A stretch of 64,000 nucleotides of DNA, taken from NCBI GenBank assembly GCA_003550325.1, contig QKWP01001244.1, forward strand, positions 62,001-126,000, read 5' to 3'. A model generated the notes under the pieces. It had not been told where the DNA came from and did no database searches. It was given only the letters and a program-made list of their open reading frames with translations. This document shows, one piece after another, positions 33,500-43,869 of the stretch. The translations under genes and the position numbers were made by a program. Positions within the stretch are counted from its first letter, which is position 1, and each line of letters begins with the position of its first letter. The stretch is from Gigaspora rosea. Lineage: Eukaryota > Glomeromycota > Glomeromycetes > Diversisporales > Gigasporaceae.

Positions 33500-35360
33500 A
33501 CTATTTTCACTTTGTATTACATTTAAATCTATGAAGATGCCTATAGTGCCTTTTAGGAGTAATTAGAAACCCTTTTCTAAAATGTTTTTCTTCAATTGCT
33601 AAGAGCATTTTAATATCTTCTCTAACAGACTTGTTTGGTTAAAGTTTTTATCTTCTTTGTTTTTTTTGATTTACTAGACCTTTTTTTCAGTATAGACCCT
33701 CTTGTTCTGCTTTTCCCTCTCCTTCTATTATTGTCTTATGATTGTTTGAGTAACTGTCTTTCTTTAGTACTTATTCCTGTTATTTTATAACTGCTACCAT
33801 ATTCTTTTAATAAATTTTTCTTTTGAGTTTTGTCCTCTAAAGTGTTTTTTGTTTTTTAAAACAGTTTTGCATTGTAGCAGATAATATTGTACTTTGTAGC
33901 CTTAGCTTTCTTCTTGATTAATTTAAAATATATAGTTGTTGAGCTCCATTACTATTAGTTGAAATATGCACTGTGATGGCTCCAAATTTCTTAAGTTGTT
34001 GTAACAGAAGTACTTCCTGTATATAGTATAGCAGATTTTTTATGTGGCTTTAAACTTGGCTCTTTCTGCTAAGGCATTGAGGCAATTATTACCTTTTGTT
34101 ATTCTTGACACCTTCTTATTAAATGTTAGTATTATCTACAATTTTTCAAGTAATTCCATCTTCTATCTTGTGAAACTCTACTATAACTATTACTATCTTG
34201 TTTTTTTTGCTTTAATGTTTTAGTTTTTTACTTTAATCTTTCTGAATTTTTTTAGAACATCTATAACTTCTTTTGTAATATAATACAATAAAATGTCCTA
34301 TAGTGCAAAGTCTTGTATTATATCTATATGTTTATCTTTGCTGCATATTTATATTTTCTGCACCCTTTATCTTTTTATTGGAAAAAGATATTACAATATC
34401 TTTTTTTGTAGATAGATCTGAATTCACTTCAGGCATTTCTTCTTTGTGAGTTTTGTACTAGTGTTGTTTCCTTCTCCTTTTCATTGTAATATAAACCACT
34501 CTTTTTTGCTTTTATTAACATATCAATAAGATTTAAAATTTGTTTTTCTAACTCCTCTATAGGGGGCCTCCATAAATAATGTTATGTACCCCTCATAGTA
34601 GCGTTTAACCCTTTACTATATAAAAAAAAATTTCAAAATCCATATGTTTATATATAAAATTTTACAAAAACTCGAATATATTAAGATACAGTGATACAAT
34701 TTAGATGATTTAGATACTATTCAATTCATCTCAGTGAGATGAATCCAATGATACCAAAATCATATTATTTGGATTACTAGATCGAAAGATATTCACAAAA
34801 AACTTTTGGTTATATAGTAATTTTTATAAAAAAAAATATAACCAAAGTATTTGGGCAATAAATTTTGATATAGTGATCCAAATCAAATGAAATTGGTACC
34901 ATTCGTCTCCTCTTACTGAGATAAATTGAATAGTGCCAAAATAATTAAATTTGGACTACTAGATCAGTTTTTAGCCAATTTTTCTAAAAAAATTATGTTA
35001 TATTTTTTTGACCCCTACTTATCAGAGAAAAGGTTATCTTTTGTCCAACTCTCTTTTGTATACCATTATTTATGGATGCCTTCTAATATAATCTGTGCAC
35101 TCCTTTTTGTATTGTTAAAGCAATTTTTTTGCTTAAGCACTTTTAAATTTAGTTACTTTTACTTTTTTAAAACTTTCCATTTTAGCTATGTAAAGTTTTT
35201 CTTCTTTTTGTATAACTCCAAGTTGGTTCTGCTTTATAATTTTGTATGACCGTCTAATAATGAAGACTATGCCTGGATTGATAATACTAAGGAAGCTAGC
35301 AACTTGTTTATCTCTTTCTAGAATAGGCTTTTCTTGGCTTATATTAAATTTGGCTTTCAC
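33500..35360 (-). pseudogene. Degraded coding remnant of unknown family
   Basis: Minus-strand pieces look protein-like but are broken by stops and shifts: PILERDKQVASFLSIINPGI and RRSYKIIKQNQLGVIQKEEK (about 35133-35360); EVLLLQQLKKFGAITVHIST (about 33960-34020); and REDIKMLLAIEEKHFRKGFL with ITPKRHYRHLHRFKCNT (about 33530-33640). They are Lys-rich and could come from one or several old genes or elements. The family is not identified. Confidence 0.35.
34690..34975 (+). repeat. Two direct copies of a core-like unit
   Basis: TACCAAAATCATATTATTTG followed by GATTACTAGATCGAAAGATA (34752 onward) and GTGCCAAAATAATTAAATTT followed by GGACTACTAGATCAG (34933 onward) resemble the core of the palindromes at 31 and 38 kb, here in direct rather than inverted order. 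Confidence 0.5.
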
Positions 35361-35442
35361 TTTCTGGTTTTTTAAAAAGATTCTTAAAATTCTTAAAAAT
35401 TCTATAATATTTTACTTGTATAGTTTTCAGATATTTTGTTGA

Positions 35443-36426
35443 AAGAGTGTGGCGACAAGTGTAGTTGGAGTATTGTCACTCCCTCAAGTAGTTGTAACAA
35501 AAGATACAGAGTTTGAATCCCACTAGAGACGATTTTTGAAAAATTTATCTGCATTACAGTAACCTGGACTCTGAGCTTAGATTTACAAATCTGTTTTCTG
35601 GATTACACCAACTTGCATTGGAGGCTCTAGAGCTGTGTTATGCACAAAACTGGGCGCAAAGATCCTGGAGAGTGCAGGCGCTGTGTTATGCACAGAACCG
35701 TAGGACAAAAGGAAACCAAACTTGGTATGACCCGAGCAAAGAGGTAGTCGACTTTTGATGGTACTTAAACAGAAATCGGATAGGAACGGACCAGAAGTGG
35801 ACTGACCAAAAAGCAGACTGACTGGAAGCAAACTTACGACAAAAAGGGCCTTTGGGAGGGCTCTACCAATCAGACCGCTGGAGTTGTACTGAAGGAAAAG
35901 GACATGTATTACAGAAGCATGTACCCAAGAAGAGGGAGACCATTGGGTTTGCCAATGGCAGACCACTTCTTTCGGGTTCTCGGATTGGAAGTAGAAATAT
36001 AACCGGGGGAAAGAAAGTGAGGTAGGGGTAAGGAAAGCAACTGGAAAGAAACCAGAAGAGGAACGGGAGGAGTACCGGGGTTGGTGAACTTTGTAAGGGC
36101 ATGTATCATACTATACATACTAGTAAGAAGGTAGTGGCTTGAAATACAGGCCAGGTTGTGGCAGCATTAAAAAATGGCTTGAAATATGAACCTGGTGGCG
36201 GCAGCACTACAGGTACTATTAGTGGACAAGTAAAGTGCAAAAAACAGGTTGAGTATATGAGTGGGACATATAGGATACTCTGTTGGGTTTAGGTCATAGA
36301 TAAAATAGTCTAAGTTTCGGTACTTGGTAGTTGTAGTTATCCAATGCAATATATCTTGGCTGTTGTAATAATAACTATACTTAATAAAAGACCGAAGTAT
36401 GACCTCACCTTGTAACTGAAAAAAAA
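35443..36426 (+). mobile_element. tRNA-headed SINE-like retroposon, ~1 kb
   Basis: Flanked by the exact 14-bp duplication AGATATTTTGTTGA (35429-35442 and 36427-36440), ending in poly(A), with AATAAAAG about 30-40 bases before the tail. Near the 5' end are sequences resembling the internal RNA polymerase III promoter: box A-like TAGTTGGAGTA (35462-35472) and box B-like AGTTTGAATCC (35510-35520), spaced as in a tRNA gene. The body is clearly richer in G and C than the surroundings and contains two short tandem repeats (GCTGTGTTATGCACA twice near 35632 and 35680; TGGCTTGAAATA twice near 36136 and 36175). Open minus-strand frames inside are not credible genes. It is unusually long for a SINE. Confidence 0.8.
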
Positions 36427-36925
36427 AGATATTTTGTTGATCTTTTAAAATCTTCTGCTTGGTGATGTTCTAATTTCTGCTATAAAAATACATGGTTGCT
36501 GTCTGTTTACAATAACTAGTTCTGTGATTTGTTTATCCTACTTTTAAAATGCTCTAAATCTGATTTAAATATATGTTTGTTTGTTTGCTTGTTTATTTTT
36601 GGTTTTGGACTCAGTGATTAGCAGTATAGGATTTAGTCCAATTTCTCAATTTTTTTAGTATAAGACTGATCTGTAGAAAGTTTTTAGAGAATTTAAATTT
36701 GACAAGCTTGCTATTGCTTTAGATTATTTAACTATTAAATAACTCTAAGTAGATTTTTGCAATTTTTTTTTAGTTACTTGTTGTATATTTACTAGAGCCA
36801 ATTTATATATTTTTCCTTGTTTTAAAAAAATTTTAATTTCTATTTATTTACAGAGGGTTAACAGAAAGTGTTCTCTAAATTTTTTTCCTTGACAGCTTTT
36901 TTTTAACTTTATATTTTGAAAAATT

Positions 36926-37387
36926 TGGCGTGCCCAATTATGATTATATTATTCAATCAAATTATCAATTGTTAAGTGTTAAAAGTGACAAATATCTTTT
37001 TAACTGATTTTAACTATAATGTCCATATTTACAAAGTTAATTAAATGATGTTATTTTGCTATATTAATATACTATATTATTTTCTAATCCATAATTTATG
37101 TATGACTAAAATTATCAAATGTATGAATTATTGCTCTCTCATATCATATAAGCAAATATTATAAATTTGAAAAGCTTATTGTAAAAGTATTGAAATTCTT
37201 TATACTGACAAACTTAATTTCATCGTTATAGAAAAAAGTATTATATTGATCATCGGTCCGTCCGGTCTAGCTCTATTCAGTCCTATTCGGTCCTGGACCG
37301 CAGACTGGTCCGGTTTTTTTTAAAAGACTGGGCAGTCTTTTAACCAGGATGGACCGGACAGACCGGACGGACCAATTAACAGCCCTA
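36926..37387 (-). mobile_element. Truncated copy of the 4215-5830 hAT-like element
   Basis: In reverse complement this matches 4215-4640. Shared landmarks are GTGCCCAATYATGATT, AGCTTATTGTAAAAGTATTG, TAAAAGACTG with its pair CAGTCTTTTA, and the terminus ATTAACAGCCCTA (to 37387). The other end is missing. It lacks the ~110-base block with poly(T) found at 4470-4582, so that block entered the other copy separately. Confidence 0.82.
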
Positions 37388-38009
37388 CTTGAAACTTATA
37401 TTATTGCATAATTGAAATTAACAATATGATCCGTTCCCACAACAAAACTTCAAGATTTTATTTGGCATCACTCAAATTTCAAATAAGCTAGTAAATATAA
37501 CTATTTATCAGAATTTTTATATGGCATATGATTTTTACCTTGATATTCTATCAAAAAAAAAACCATCACTGGGTGTACATATAATAGAAAAACCTTTTTA
37601 TCAGAATTATATTATTCATAAGCTACCACGCAGCACAGCTACACAGCACATGCAGTGACATTAATTCTGATGATATATTCTGCCAATATTGTACACTTAG
37701 ATGGTCACGTTGATTCACAGTAATACTCACTTTTCAAACATTTCAGCAAATACTAAAGTACCAATTCGTAGCCAACCTTACCACATTAGCTAACACATGG
37801 CAAAGTGAGATAAAAGGACTCTCTGATCTCAAACTATCCCTAACTTTAATTAAATATTAAAAAAACACATAACCAGACATGCTTTAGGCATTTGCTTTTT
37901 TTAGAAAAGGACACGTCACTCTGGTTATACAGACATCTGTATAACATTATCATAGTAAATCTTTTTATAGTTCGAACAACCTAGTCCCAACAAATAGAAT
38001 TTTCTAGTG

Positions 38010-38160
38010 GCCAAATCTGAAATTTACATAATGTGGCCAAATTTGATATTTCATTATATGCGGTCAAATTTAATATTTTCATTATATGCAGCCAAATTGA
38101 TATTTTCATTATATATGGCCAAATTTGATATTTTCATATATATACGGCCAAATTGGCACA
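38010..38160 (+). repeat. ~31-bp minisatellite, left block
   Basis: Five units of GGCCAAATTTGATATTTTCA plus TTATATGC type. Confidence 0.85.
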
Positions 38161-38252
38161 TGCTCATTTACCAAATTACTTTAATTGATAGTCACGCCAG
38201 TTAATCGGAGATCATCTGTAGTGTAACGTGATGCAAATCACATGTAAAAATC

Positions 38253-38626
38253 ACTATAGTGAATGTGGCGTGCATATATATAAAAATATTTTTTACTAAG
38301 TTAACGACACATGCCCACTAATTGAAAGTTGTAGAGCTTGCGAGACACATCTAACGGTGGTTAGATCATTCAAATCGGCCCTGTGGATAGCAAGATATCG
38401 TTGAAAAACGATTGGATGACTATATAAAGTCTCTATGTAATTTACGAGATTTTATATAGTTGTTCAATCGTTTTTTGACGATATCTTGCTATCCACTGGG
38501 CCGATTTGGATGATCTAACCACTGTTAGATGCATCTCGACGAGCTCTACTTTCAATTAGTGGGCATATATCGTTAACTTAGTAAAAAATATTTTTATATG
38601 CATGCACGCCACATTCACACTATAGT
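38253..38626. repeat. ~370-bp palindrome with ~180-bp arms
   Basis: The outer ends ACTATAGTGAATGTGGCGTG and CACGCCACATTCACACTATAGT pair with one small indel. Both arms carry CCCACTAATTGAAAGT, a TCTAACRGTGGTTAGATCAT block and GTGGATAGCAAGATATCGT. The centre is near 38440. It splits the minisatellite, so it arrived later. It is the best preserved member of the family seen at 19, 31-32 and 34 kb. Confidence 0.9.
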
Positions 38627-38632
38627 AATATA

Positions 38633-38752
38633 TAGGGCAGCCAAATTTAGTATATATAAGGCAGCCAAATTTAGTAAATATAGGGAAACCAAATTTAGTA
38701 TACATAGGGCAGCCAAATTGCTTGTTTTTATAATATATATAGCCAAATTTCA
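38633..38752 (+). repeat. Minisatellite, right block
   Basis: Four to five units of GGCAGCCAAATTTAGTATA type, in the same orientation as 38010-38160. Confidence 0.8.
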
Positions 38753-39316
38753 TATTTAATTATAAAAATACTATAACTTCAACCTGCTATAACTTTTTTA
38801 TAAATAGATTTAAAAAAATTAAAAACCATGAAAGTGTTTAGCTTGTTTTGATTTAACATTTTAGGATAGTATTTTTTGATTACTATTTTTTTTGAAAAAG
38901 GATTAGAAATTTGAATGTCATCAATTTTATTTGTCGGACTAGGTTGTTTGCACCGTATACCGAAATTTTTTTCAAAAATTTAATATAAAATGACGGTATA
39001 ACTCACTGTATCGACATTTTGAATTTTTAACTAATGACTCAAAAATATCGATATAACCAGAGTGTCGTGTATTCTAATATTTAATTAATAACATATCTGT
39101 AAGGGTTGGCTGCATATAAAATTATATATGTTGTAAGTAAAAGCGAAATTTAAGTGGAATCAGAATTTTTAGCTAAAATAAGGTTAGAATATAGGTATTG
39201 TATGCCAGAATGAAATCTTGGTAGATTAAGAATTAACCTAAGTTGATTCTAAATACACTTGAGACGAAAATTTAAATCCACTCAAATCATTAAACAATTT
39301 CGAACTAACTTAAACC

Positions 39317-39970
39317 ATAAGAAAAGTGGTACGGGTGGTAGTATGGGTTGGTGTCGGGAATGCTCGAAATGGCACAGATCTTGTGGCACGTGCAGGAACG
39401 TTTTACGGAATGGCACGGTAAAAATGGCACGGACGTTGCGGCAAAGGGTGGCACGTAATATCACGTCATATGAAATGGCACATTCAAATGACACGTATGT
39501 GTACGTTATACACGTGTTGGCTCGTTTCATGGAGAGCGAAAGATCAGTAAAGGATTTTTTTTTAAAAAACAGAGCGATATCTCATGATTTCACAAATAAA
39601 GTTTCCCTGTGTGTCTTAACAAAATAATTCCTTACAAAATTTTGCTTCATATGCAGTTAGCTTGTTCATCCTATGTTGATTACTTATGTAAATTTATGTT
39701 TTAATAGTTAATCCACATCGTTATCGCGGTGGCACGTGAATTTACGTTCATAACCCATGCCAAATCCCGTGCCGATTCGACTAGTAAACTGCTGCAAAAC
39801 CCATGCCATTTACGGTCAAATTGGCACGGGCACACGGTCCCTCACGGTCCACTAAATCCGAACCAACTCGGGCCACACCCGTACAAATCCGGACCTTGAC
39901 CCGTGCCAAAATGACCCGTGCCTATCCGATTCCATCCCGTGCCTATACGGTACATTTTTCTTATAGGGAA
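39317..39970. mobile_element. Inverted-repeat element with GGCACGG subterminal motifs
   Basis: CATAAGAAAAGTGGTACGGG (from 39316) pairs with CGGTACATTTTTCTTATAGG (to 39967) apart from a few bases. Inside the left half GGCACG occurs several times (about 39370-39455). Inside the right half the complement CCGTGCC occurs repeatedly (about 39765-39950), so the motifs point at each other. This is the layout of transposase-binding repeats in hAT-like elements. The 122-codon frame at 39259-39627 is a translation of the repeats, not a gene. Confidence 0.6.
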
Positions 39971-40054
39971 AGTTGTTTGAATCTATTTCAATTTAAAATT
40001 AATAATGTTTAAATTAAATTTAAATAATGTGCATATTCTAGTTAGAGGTTTCTA

Positions 40055-40265
40055 TTTATCACCACTGGTGATTATCACCGGTGTTGTTATACCAATACTA
40101 AGTAATTGGGGTCGAAGTTTCTAAATAAAATATTCAGGGCCCCAAAAACCTTGTATGTACAAACCAAATTTGGACTTTATACCAACCCCTAACATATCTA
40201 TAACTGCACACTAACCCTAAATTTTCATAGTAAAGTTATTGCTGGTGATGATCAACACTGGTAAT
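40055..40265. repeat. Inverted-repeat element
   Basis: TTATCACCACTGGTGATTAT followed by CACCGGTGTTG (40055-40085) pairs imperfectly with GCTGGTGATGATCAACACTG (40242-40261). The middle is noncoding and includes CTAACCCTAA. Confidence 0.5.
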
Positions 40266-40269
40266 ATGT

Positions 40270-40395
40270 ATACAATATTGGGCAAAAATTGTAGAATAAT
40301 GGTAATTTGGCAAATGATCACGTGCCGCTCTGCGGCACGTGTAGCCAATCATTTGCCAAATTACTGTATTCGACAATTTGCCCAATATTGGTGTT
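40270..40395. repeat. Palindromic fold-back with CACGTGCCGC tip
   Basis: CAATATTGGGCAAA...GGTAATTTGGCAAATGAT and CACGTGCCGC pair with GCGGCACGTG, ATCATTTGCCAAATTACTG and TTTGCCCAATATTG around a TCT centre. A one-armed relative lies at about 49497-49605 (GTGGCACGTGACGCCAATCA with CCAATATTGGTGTTA). Confidence 0.8.
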
Positions 40396-40639
40396 ATCCG
40401 GCAATTTATGATCATGATTGGTAGGGAGTTGCTCGCTGAGTTTAATTTAAATAAACATGTTTACATCATAACACATGAAAAAATAACAAGAAGAAATAAT
40501 TTCATGATCATATGTGTTTGCCGGATAAGTAGTAATTTTCTTTTAGTTATAAATTCTAGCTCATTAATTATTGTGACAGATCATAATGAAATCCAGATTA
40601 AAATGAAATAATAGTATAAAATCTCAAAAACTAAATTTT

Positions 40640-40690
40640 TTTGGCGTATATTTTTAGGGTTAGGGGTTTGGGGTTAGGGTTAGTTTCAAA
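40640..40690. repeat. Short telomere-like stretch
   Basis: TTTTTAGGGTTAGGGGTTTG followed by GGGTTAGGGTTAG. Only three or four imperfect TTAGGG-like units; too short and degenerate to be a telomere. Confidence 0.45.
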
Positions 40691-41534
40691 AAAAATTATA
40701 ATAAACAAGTATTAATGGGTTTTAGAAGGCTAGCTGGTTAAGTATAGAATGTAGATTTCATTTTAAATTATGATCTGCGACAATTATTATCAAACGTAAT
40801 TAGTGATATTATGAAAATATAATAAGTCCGTGTCATTTTACCGACAAGTTTATTCATTGACAATTTTCACCGACAGTTCATATGGGAGAAAATCTCCAAT
40901 TTCAGTGATTATTTAATATGAGTGCTAAGGTTAAATAAAATTTGAGCCAATCATTTATGTGATGCTTGGATGATTATTGAGAATAAAAGAGACTATCTGA
41001 TCAGACATTATAAGCCCGATTATGAATTTCTTATGAATCGCTTATGAATTTTGTATGCATATAACCTGGTTACTTATAAAGTTTTTACGTATGTTACTTA
41101 TAAATTATATACGCTTATATGATTTGATCACTTTGTTATCATTATAATTTTTAATAATCACAGTGTTTCAACTGGATATTTTCTGCCATATGTTCACCAA
41201 CACGTTTTTTTAAAAAATTGCACTATTCTTAACTTTAATTCTAAAAATAACCATAACGACAATGACCAGAATTACTTTATCGGTGAAATGATTATCGTGA
41301 AAACCGGGACCGATACGAATATGAGTATAATGGGAACCGTGAAATATAAAAATTAGCGTAAATAATATCTATAATATATTTGCAATATAATTTAATACAT
41401 ATACAATATATCTATAATAATATATACCGGTAGTTTTTTCTTTATTATTTTATATAACAGTATAATTATAATTCCCAATAAATTTATAATATACCCATAC
41501 CCATAATGTAATTATAATATATCCATTATTTAAC
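40691..41534. other. AT-rich spacer, no gene recognised
   Basis: No ORF, clear repeat or RNA gene seen between the telomere-like stretch and the MITE at 41537. Confidence 0.45.
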
Positions 41535-41536
41535 TA

Positions 41537-41700
41537 CCGTAAAATGTGGAAAATAAGCACACTTTAACATATAATCCTGTTAAGTTTATTTGAAGATCGT
41601 GTAGTTACTTCACATTATGAGTGTGCTTATTTGCAGAACATAAATTTTTATTATAGGTTGTGTTTATTCATCGTAAGTGCTTATTTTCCATATTTTACAG
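41537..41700. mobile_element. 164-bp MITE flanked by TA
   Basis: TACCGTAAAATGTGGAAAAT (from 41535) pairs with ATTTTCCATATTTTACAGTA (to 41702); the arms continue to AAGCAC / GTGCTT. TA at each edge is the probable target duplication. Related in end sequence to 16720-17319 and 47999-48111. Confidence 0.78.
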
Positions 41701-41904
41701 TATTTAAACTAGAAAACAAAACATAATAAATTTCTGTATACCTCATGTATACTAACTGTATACATCCTGCATACCCTGCATAATCCTCTGCATATTTCTT
41801 GTATACCTTCTGCATATTAAATTTTAGATTTAATTTTAAGTTAAATTTTAAATTTTAGCTTAGATTTAGATTAGATTTATTGTTACACATCATATCAAGC
41901 CTGC

Positions 41905-42921
41905 TCATTTAGGAACATTAGAAAAATTGTGTACAACAGGTTTGCTTATCCTTATCATTTCCATCACTGATCTAGAGGGGCGAATAGCTCTTATTGTATA
42001 GAAAGAAGGAGATACTCTCTTTGCCCAGGCTTGCATAGCTTTCGGAAGAACTTGTTGACCATTCCCCTTAGACATAATGCTGTAATCAAAGCCGAAATCT
42101 CTTAAAAGTCCCGTGATTACGTCAAGATTGTTGGCCTCTTCCATACCATCAGCCATATGGACTTTTACTGTCATCGCGTTGATCTGATCCAGTTTCTTTG
42201 CAGAAGCCAACTCCTTTAGAACTCGGTACTCCGCGCCTTCAATGTTCAATTTCAAAAAATCTACACTACCCTCTTTTGGAAAATATGTTGACAGCTTAAC
42301 CGAGCGCACTGCTACTTCATCAGAATCATCCCGCTGTCCCCAAATTTTAATAATAGAGTTTCCTCGTGCATCCTGGTTTTTTTGATAAATCTGTCCATAA
42401 AATGGAATATGTTCTTTTTCCTCATCCGAAACCGCAGCATTTATCAGCGTGATGTCGTTGAGCTTGTTATACTCGACGTTCATCTTAAGAATGGGAAATA
42501 CGGTAGGGTCCGCCTCAAAACAAGTAATGTTGGCTTGTGGATATAGACGCTTAAAGTACAAAGGGGTTAGACCTATATAAGCGCCTGCATCATAAATTCG
42601 TGGACGGGTATTTTTGGTTTTGAATTCATACGAACAATGTTTTTTTTTAAAAATTCCCAGTACTGTTCTCTCCATAGCTTCCTTATTATTGTAATAAACT
42701 TTAAAAGGTCCAATCTGTGTACTAGGTAAGCTATGATAACTAAAATACCTTAATTTTATCGAGCAGACCGGAATCTTAGGTATATTTTTTGCTGAACGCG
42801 TAGTGGTTACCTTAAAGAAGGTAAATGTGCTTAGAGATAGTTTGAGCATTTTTGTAATTCCTTGGATTTTTTCGTTGTCGCAGTTTGCTTTCTTATCAAG
42901 TTTTCTAAAATTTTTCGTCAA
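41905..42921 (-). CDS. FkbM-family methyltransferase, possibly mitochondrial
   Basis: A 338-residue single-exon frame. Residues 109-117 (IYDAGAYIG) form the glycine-rich S-adenosylmethionine motif I, FEADP (135-139) is the acidic motif, and VDFLKLNIEGAEYRVL near residue 230 is the signature of FkbM-type enzymes (lKxDIEGaE in relatives). Such enzymes transfer a methyl group, usually to oxygen of a sugar or small molecule; the substrate here is unknown. The N-terminus is unusual: from Met25 (42849) MLKLSLSTFTFFKVTTTRSA and what follows to residue ~65 has Lys, Arg, Ser and Thr but no acidic residue, which suits a mitochondrial presequence. The 24 residues before Met25 are charged, so Met25 is a plausible true start. 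The gene stands alone. Confidence 0.85.
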   Translation of the reverse strand: MTKNFRKLDKKANCDNEKIQGITKMLKLSLSTFTFFKVTTTRSAKNIPKIPVCSIKLRYFSYHSLPSTQIGPFKVYYNNKEAMERTVLGIFKKKHCSYEFKTKNTRPRIYDAGAYIGLTPLYFKRLYPQANITCFEADPTVFPILKMNVEYNKLNDITLINAAVSDEEKEHIPFYGQIYQKNQDARGNSIIKIWGQRDDSDEVAVRSVKLSTYFPKEGSVDFLKLNIEGAEYRVLKELASAKKLDQINAMTVKVHMADGMEEANNLDVITGLLRDFGFDYSIMSKGNGQQVLPKAMQAWAKRVSPSFYTIRAIRPSRSVMEMIRISKPVVHNFSNVPK

Positions 42922-42978
42922 ATATTGAGAAAACTCTCACCGTTAGAATATTGAAGCATCAAGTATCCAGAAGTATTA

Positions 42979-42986
42979 ATTATATA
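42979..42986 (-). promoter_or_regulatory. TATA-like box upstream of the FkbM gene
   Basis: The minus strand reads TATATAAT about 60 bases before the first ATG of the long frame and about 130 before Met25. Sequence match only; common by chance in such AT-rich DNA. Confidence 0.3.
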
Positions 42987-43869
42987 CTGAATTTTTTTGT
43001 TAATCTTATATCTTAAACGCACTACCAGCGGATCTGCATTTTGAATGAATGATTTTTCATATTACCTTTATGGGGCACAATTATATATCAATTTGATGAA
43101 TCTAATTAGTTATTAGCATTTTTGAAATGCCCATTGATCATGATGCCATACTTGTAATTTCTTAACATTAATGTTAATTGGAAAATTCAATAAACGGATG
43201 ATTATGAAATTCATACATCCTTTAGATGCTCTAGTAAAAATAAGGTATTAAAATGCTAAATAGAATCCAGGAACAGGTTTTATGCAAAAAATAAAATTTT
43301 ACAAAGTATTATAGTTGGTACGTACGTACCAAATTTAGGAAAGGTTATGACGCTGTATCGTCATGCAAAACACAAGATTTCTTGCAATTAAATTTTCGGT
43401 TAATATCACTTTCTAGGACTGAATGGGCAACCTATTTTTAGAGTAGCAAGTCTATTATGACGAATTTACTCCAGTTAAATTTAGACCTGTGATCTAAATG
43501 AATTTCTCAAAGTTAATTAGCTAATATTTAATAGTTACAACATGAATTATATTTAAATGTATATCCCTTATAATGAAATTACTCAGTGGTGATTCATGTC
43601 CATCTGATTTTTTTAATCAAGAACAGTACCGTTTTGCATTACAATGATTTATCTAAAGATGCTGCTCGGAAATTTATTGAATTACACTGTAGCTGTTTTC
43701 ATAATTCTGGGGTACTTGACAAAAAATTAGCCGAATGATTTTCGTCCGATTCGATTAAGTTTGTGATTTCGGCATAATAAATTCAATAAAATTGAATTTT
43801 ATTTTTCGATTTCAAATTACACCTGATCATTTCAGTGCATTAAAATACACTTGCCAACTTTAAGCTTAA
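42987..43869. other. AT-rich spacer, no gene recognised
   Basis: No coding frame or strong repeat seen. A GGTACGTACGTACC palindrome lies at about 43317-43330. Confidence 0.45.

Larger units (their letters stand above)
37975..38948. mobile_element. Outer inverted-repeat element enclosing a minisatellite and a palindrome
   Basis: AACAACCTAGTCCCAACAAA (37975-37994) and onward pairs with TTTGTCGGACTAGGTTGTT (38930-38948), inverted repeats of about 27 bp with few mismatches. The inside is a GCCAAATTT-type minisatellite (38010-38160 and 38633-38752) interrupted by the palindrome 38253-38626. No transposase; target duplication unclear. Confidence 0.65.

Noticed and set aside
35583..36118. Three overlapping minus-strand frames of 69-127 codons
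   Set aside because: They lie antisense inside the SINE-like retroposon and owe their openness to its higher GC content; no domain recognised.
39259..39627. 122-codon plus-strand frame
   Set aside because: It translates the GGCACG-repeat part of an inverted-repeat element and shows no protein-like pattern.
40308..40330. Hairpin CACGTGCCGCTCTGCGGCACGTG as a Helitron end or terminator
   Set aside because: It is the centre of an extended palindrome and lacks CTRR; intrinsic terminators are not expected in a fungal nuclear genome.
40650..40690. Telomere or subtelomere
   Set aside because: Only a few imperfect TTAGGG-like units, embedded in unrelated sequence on both sides.
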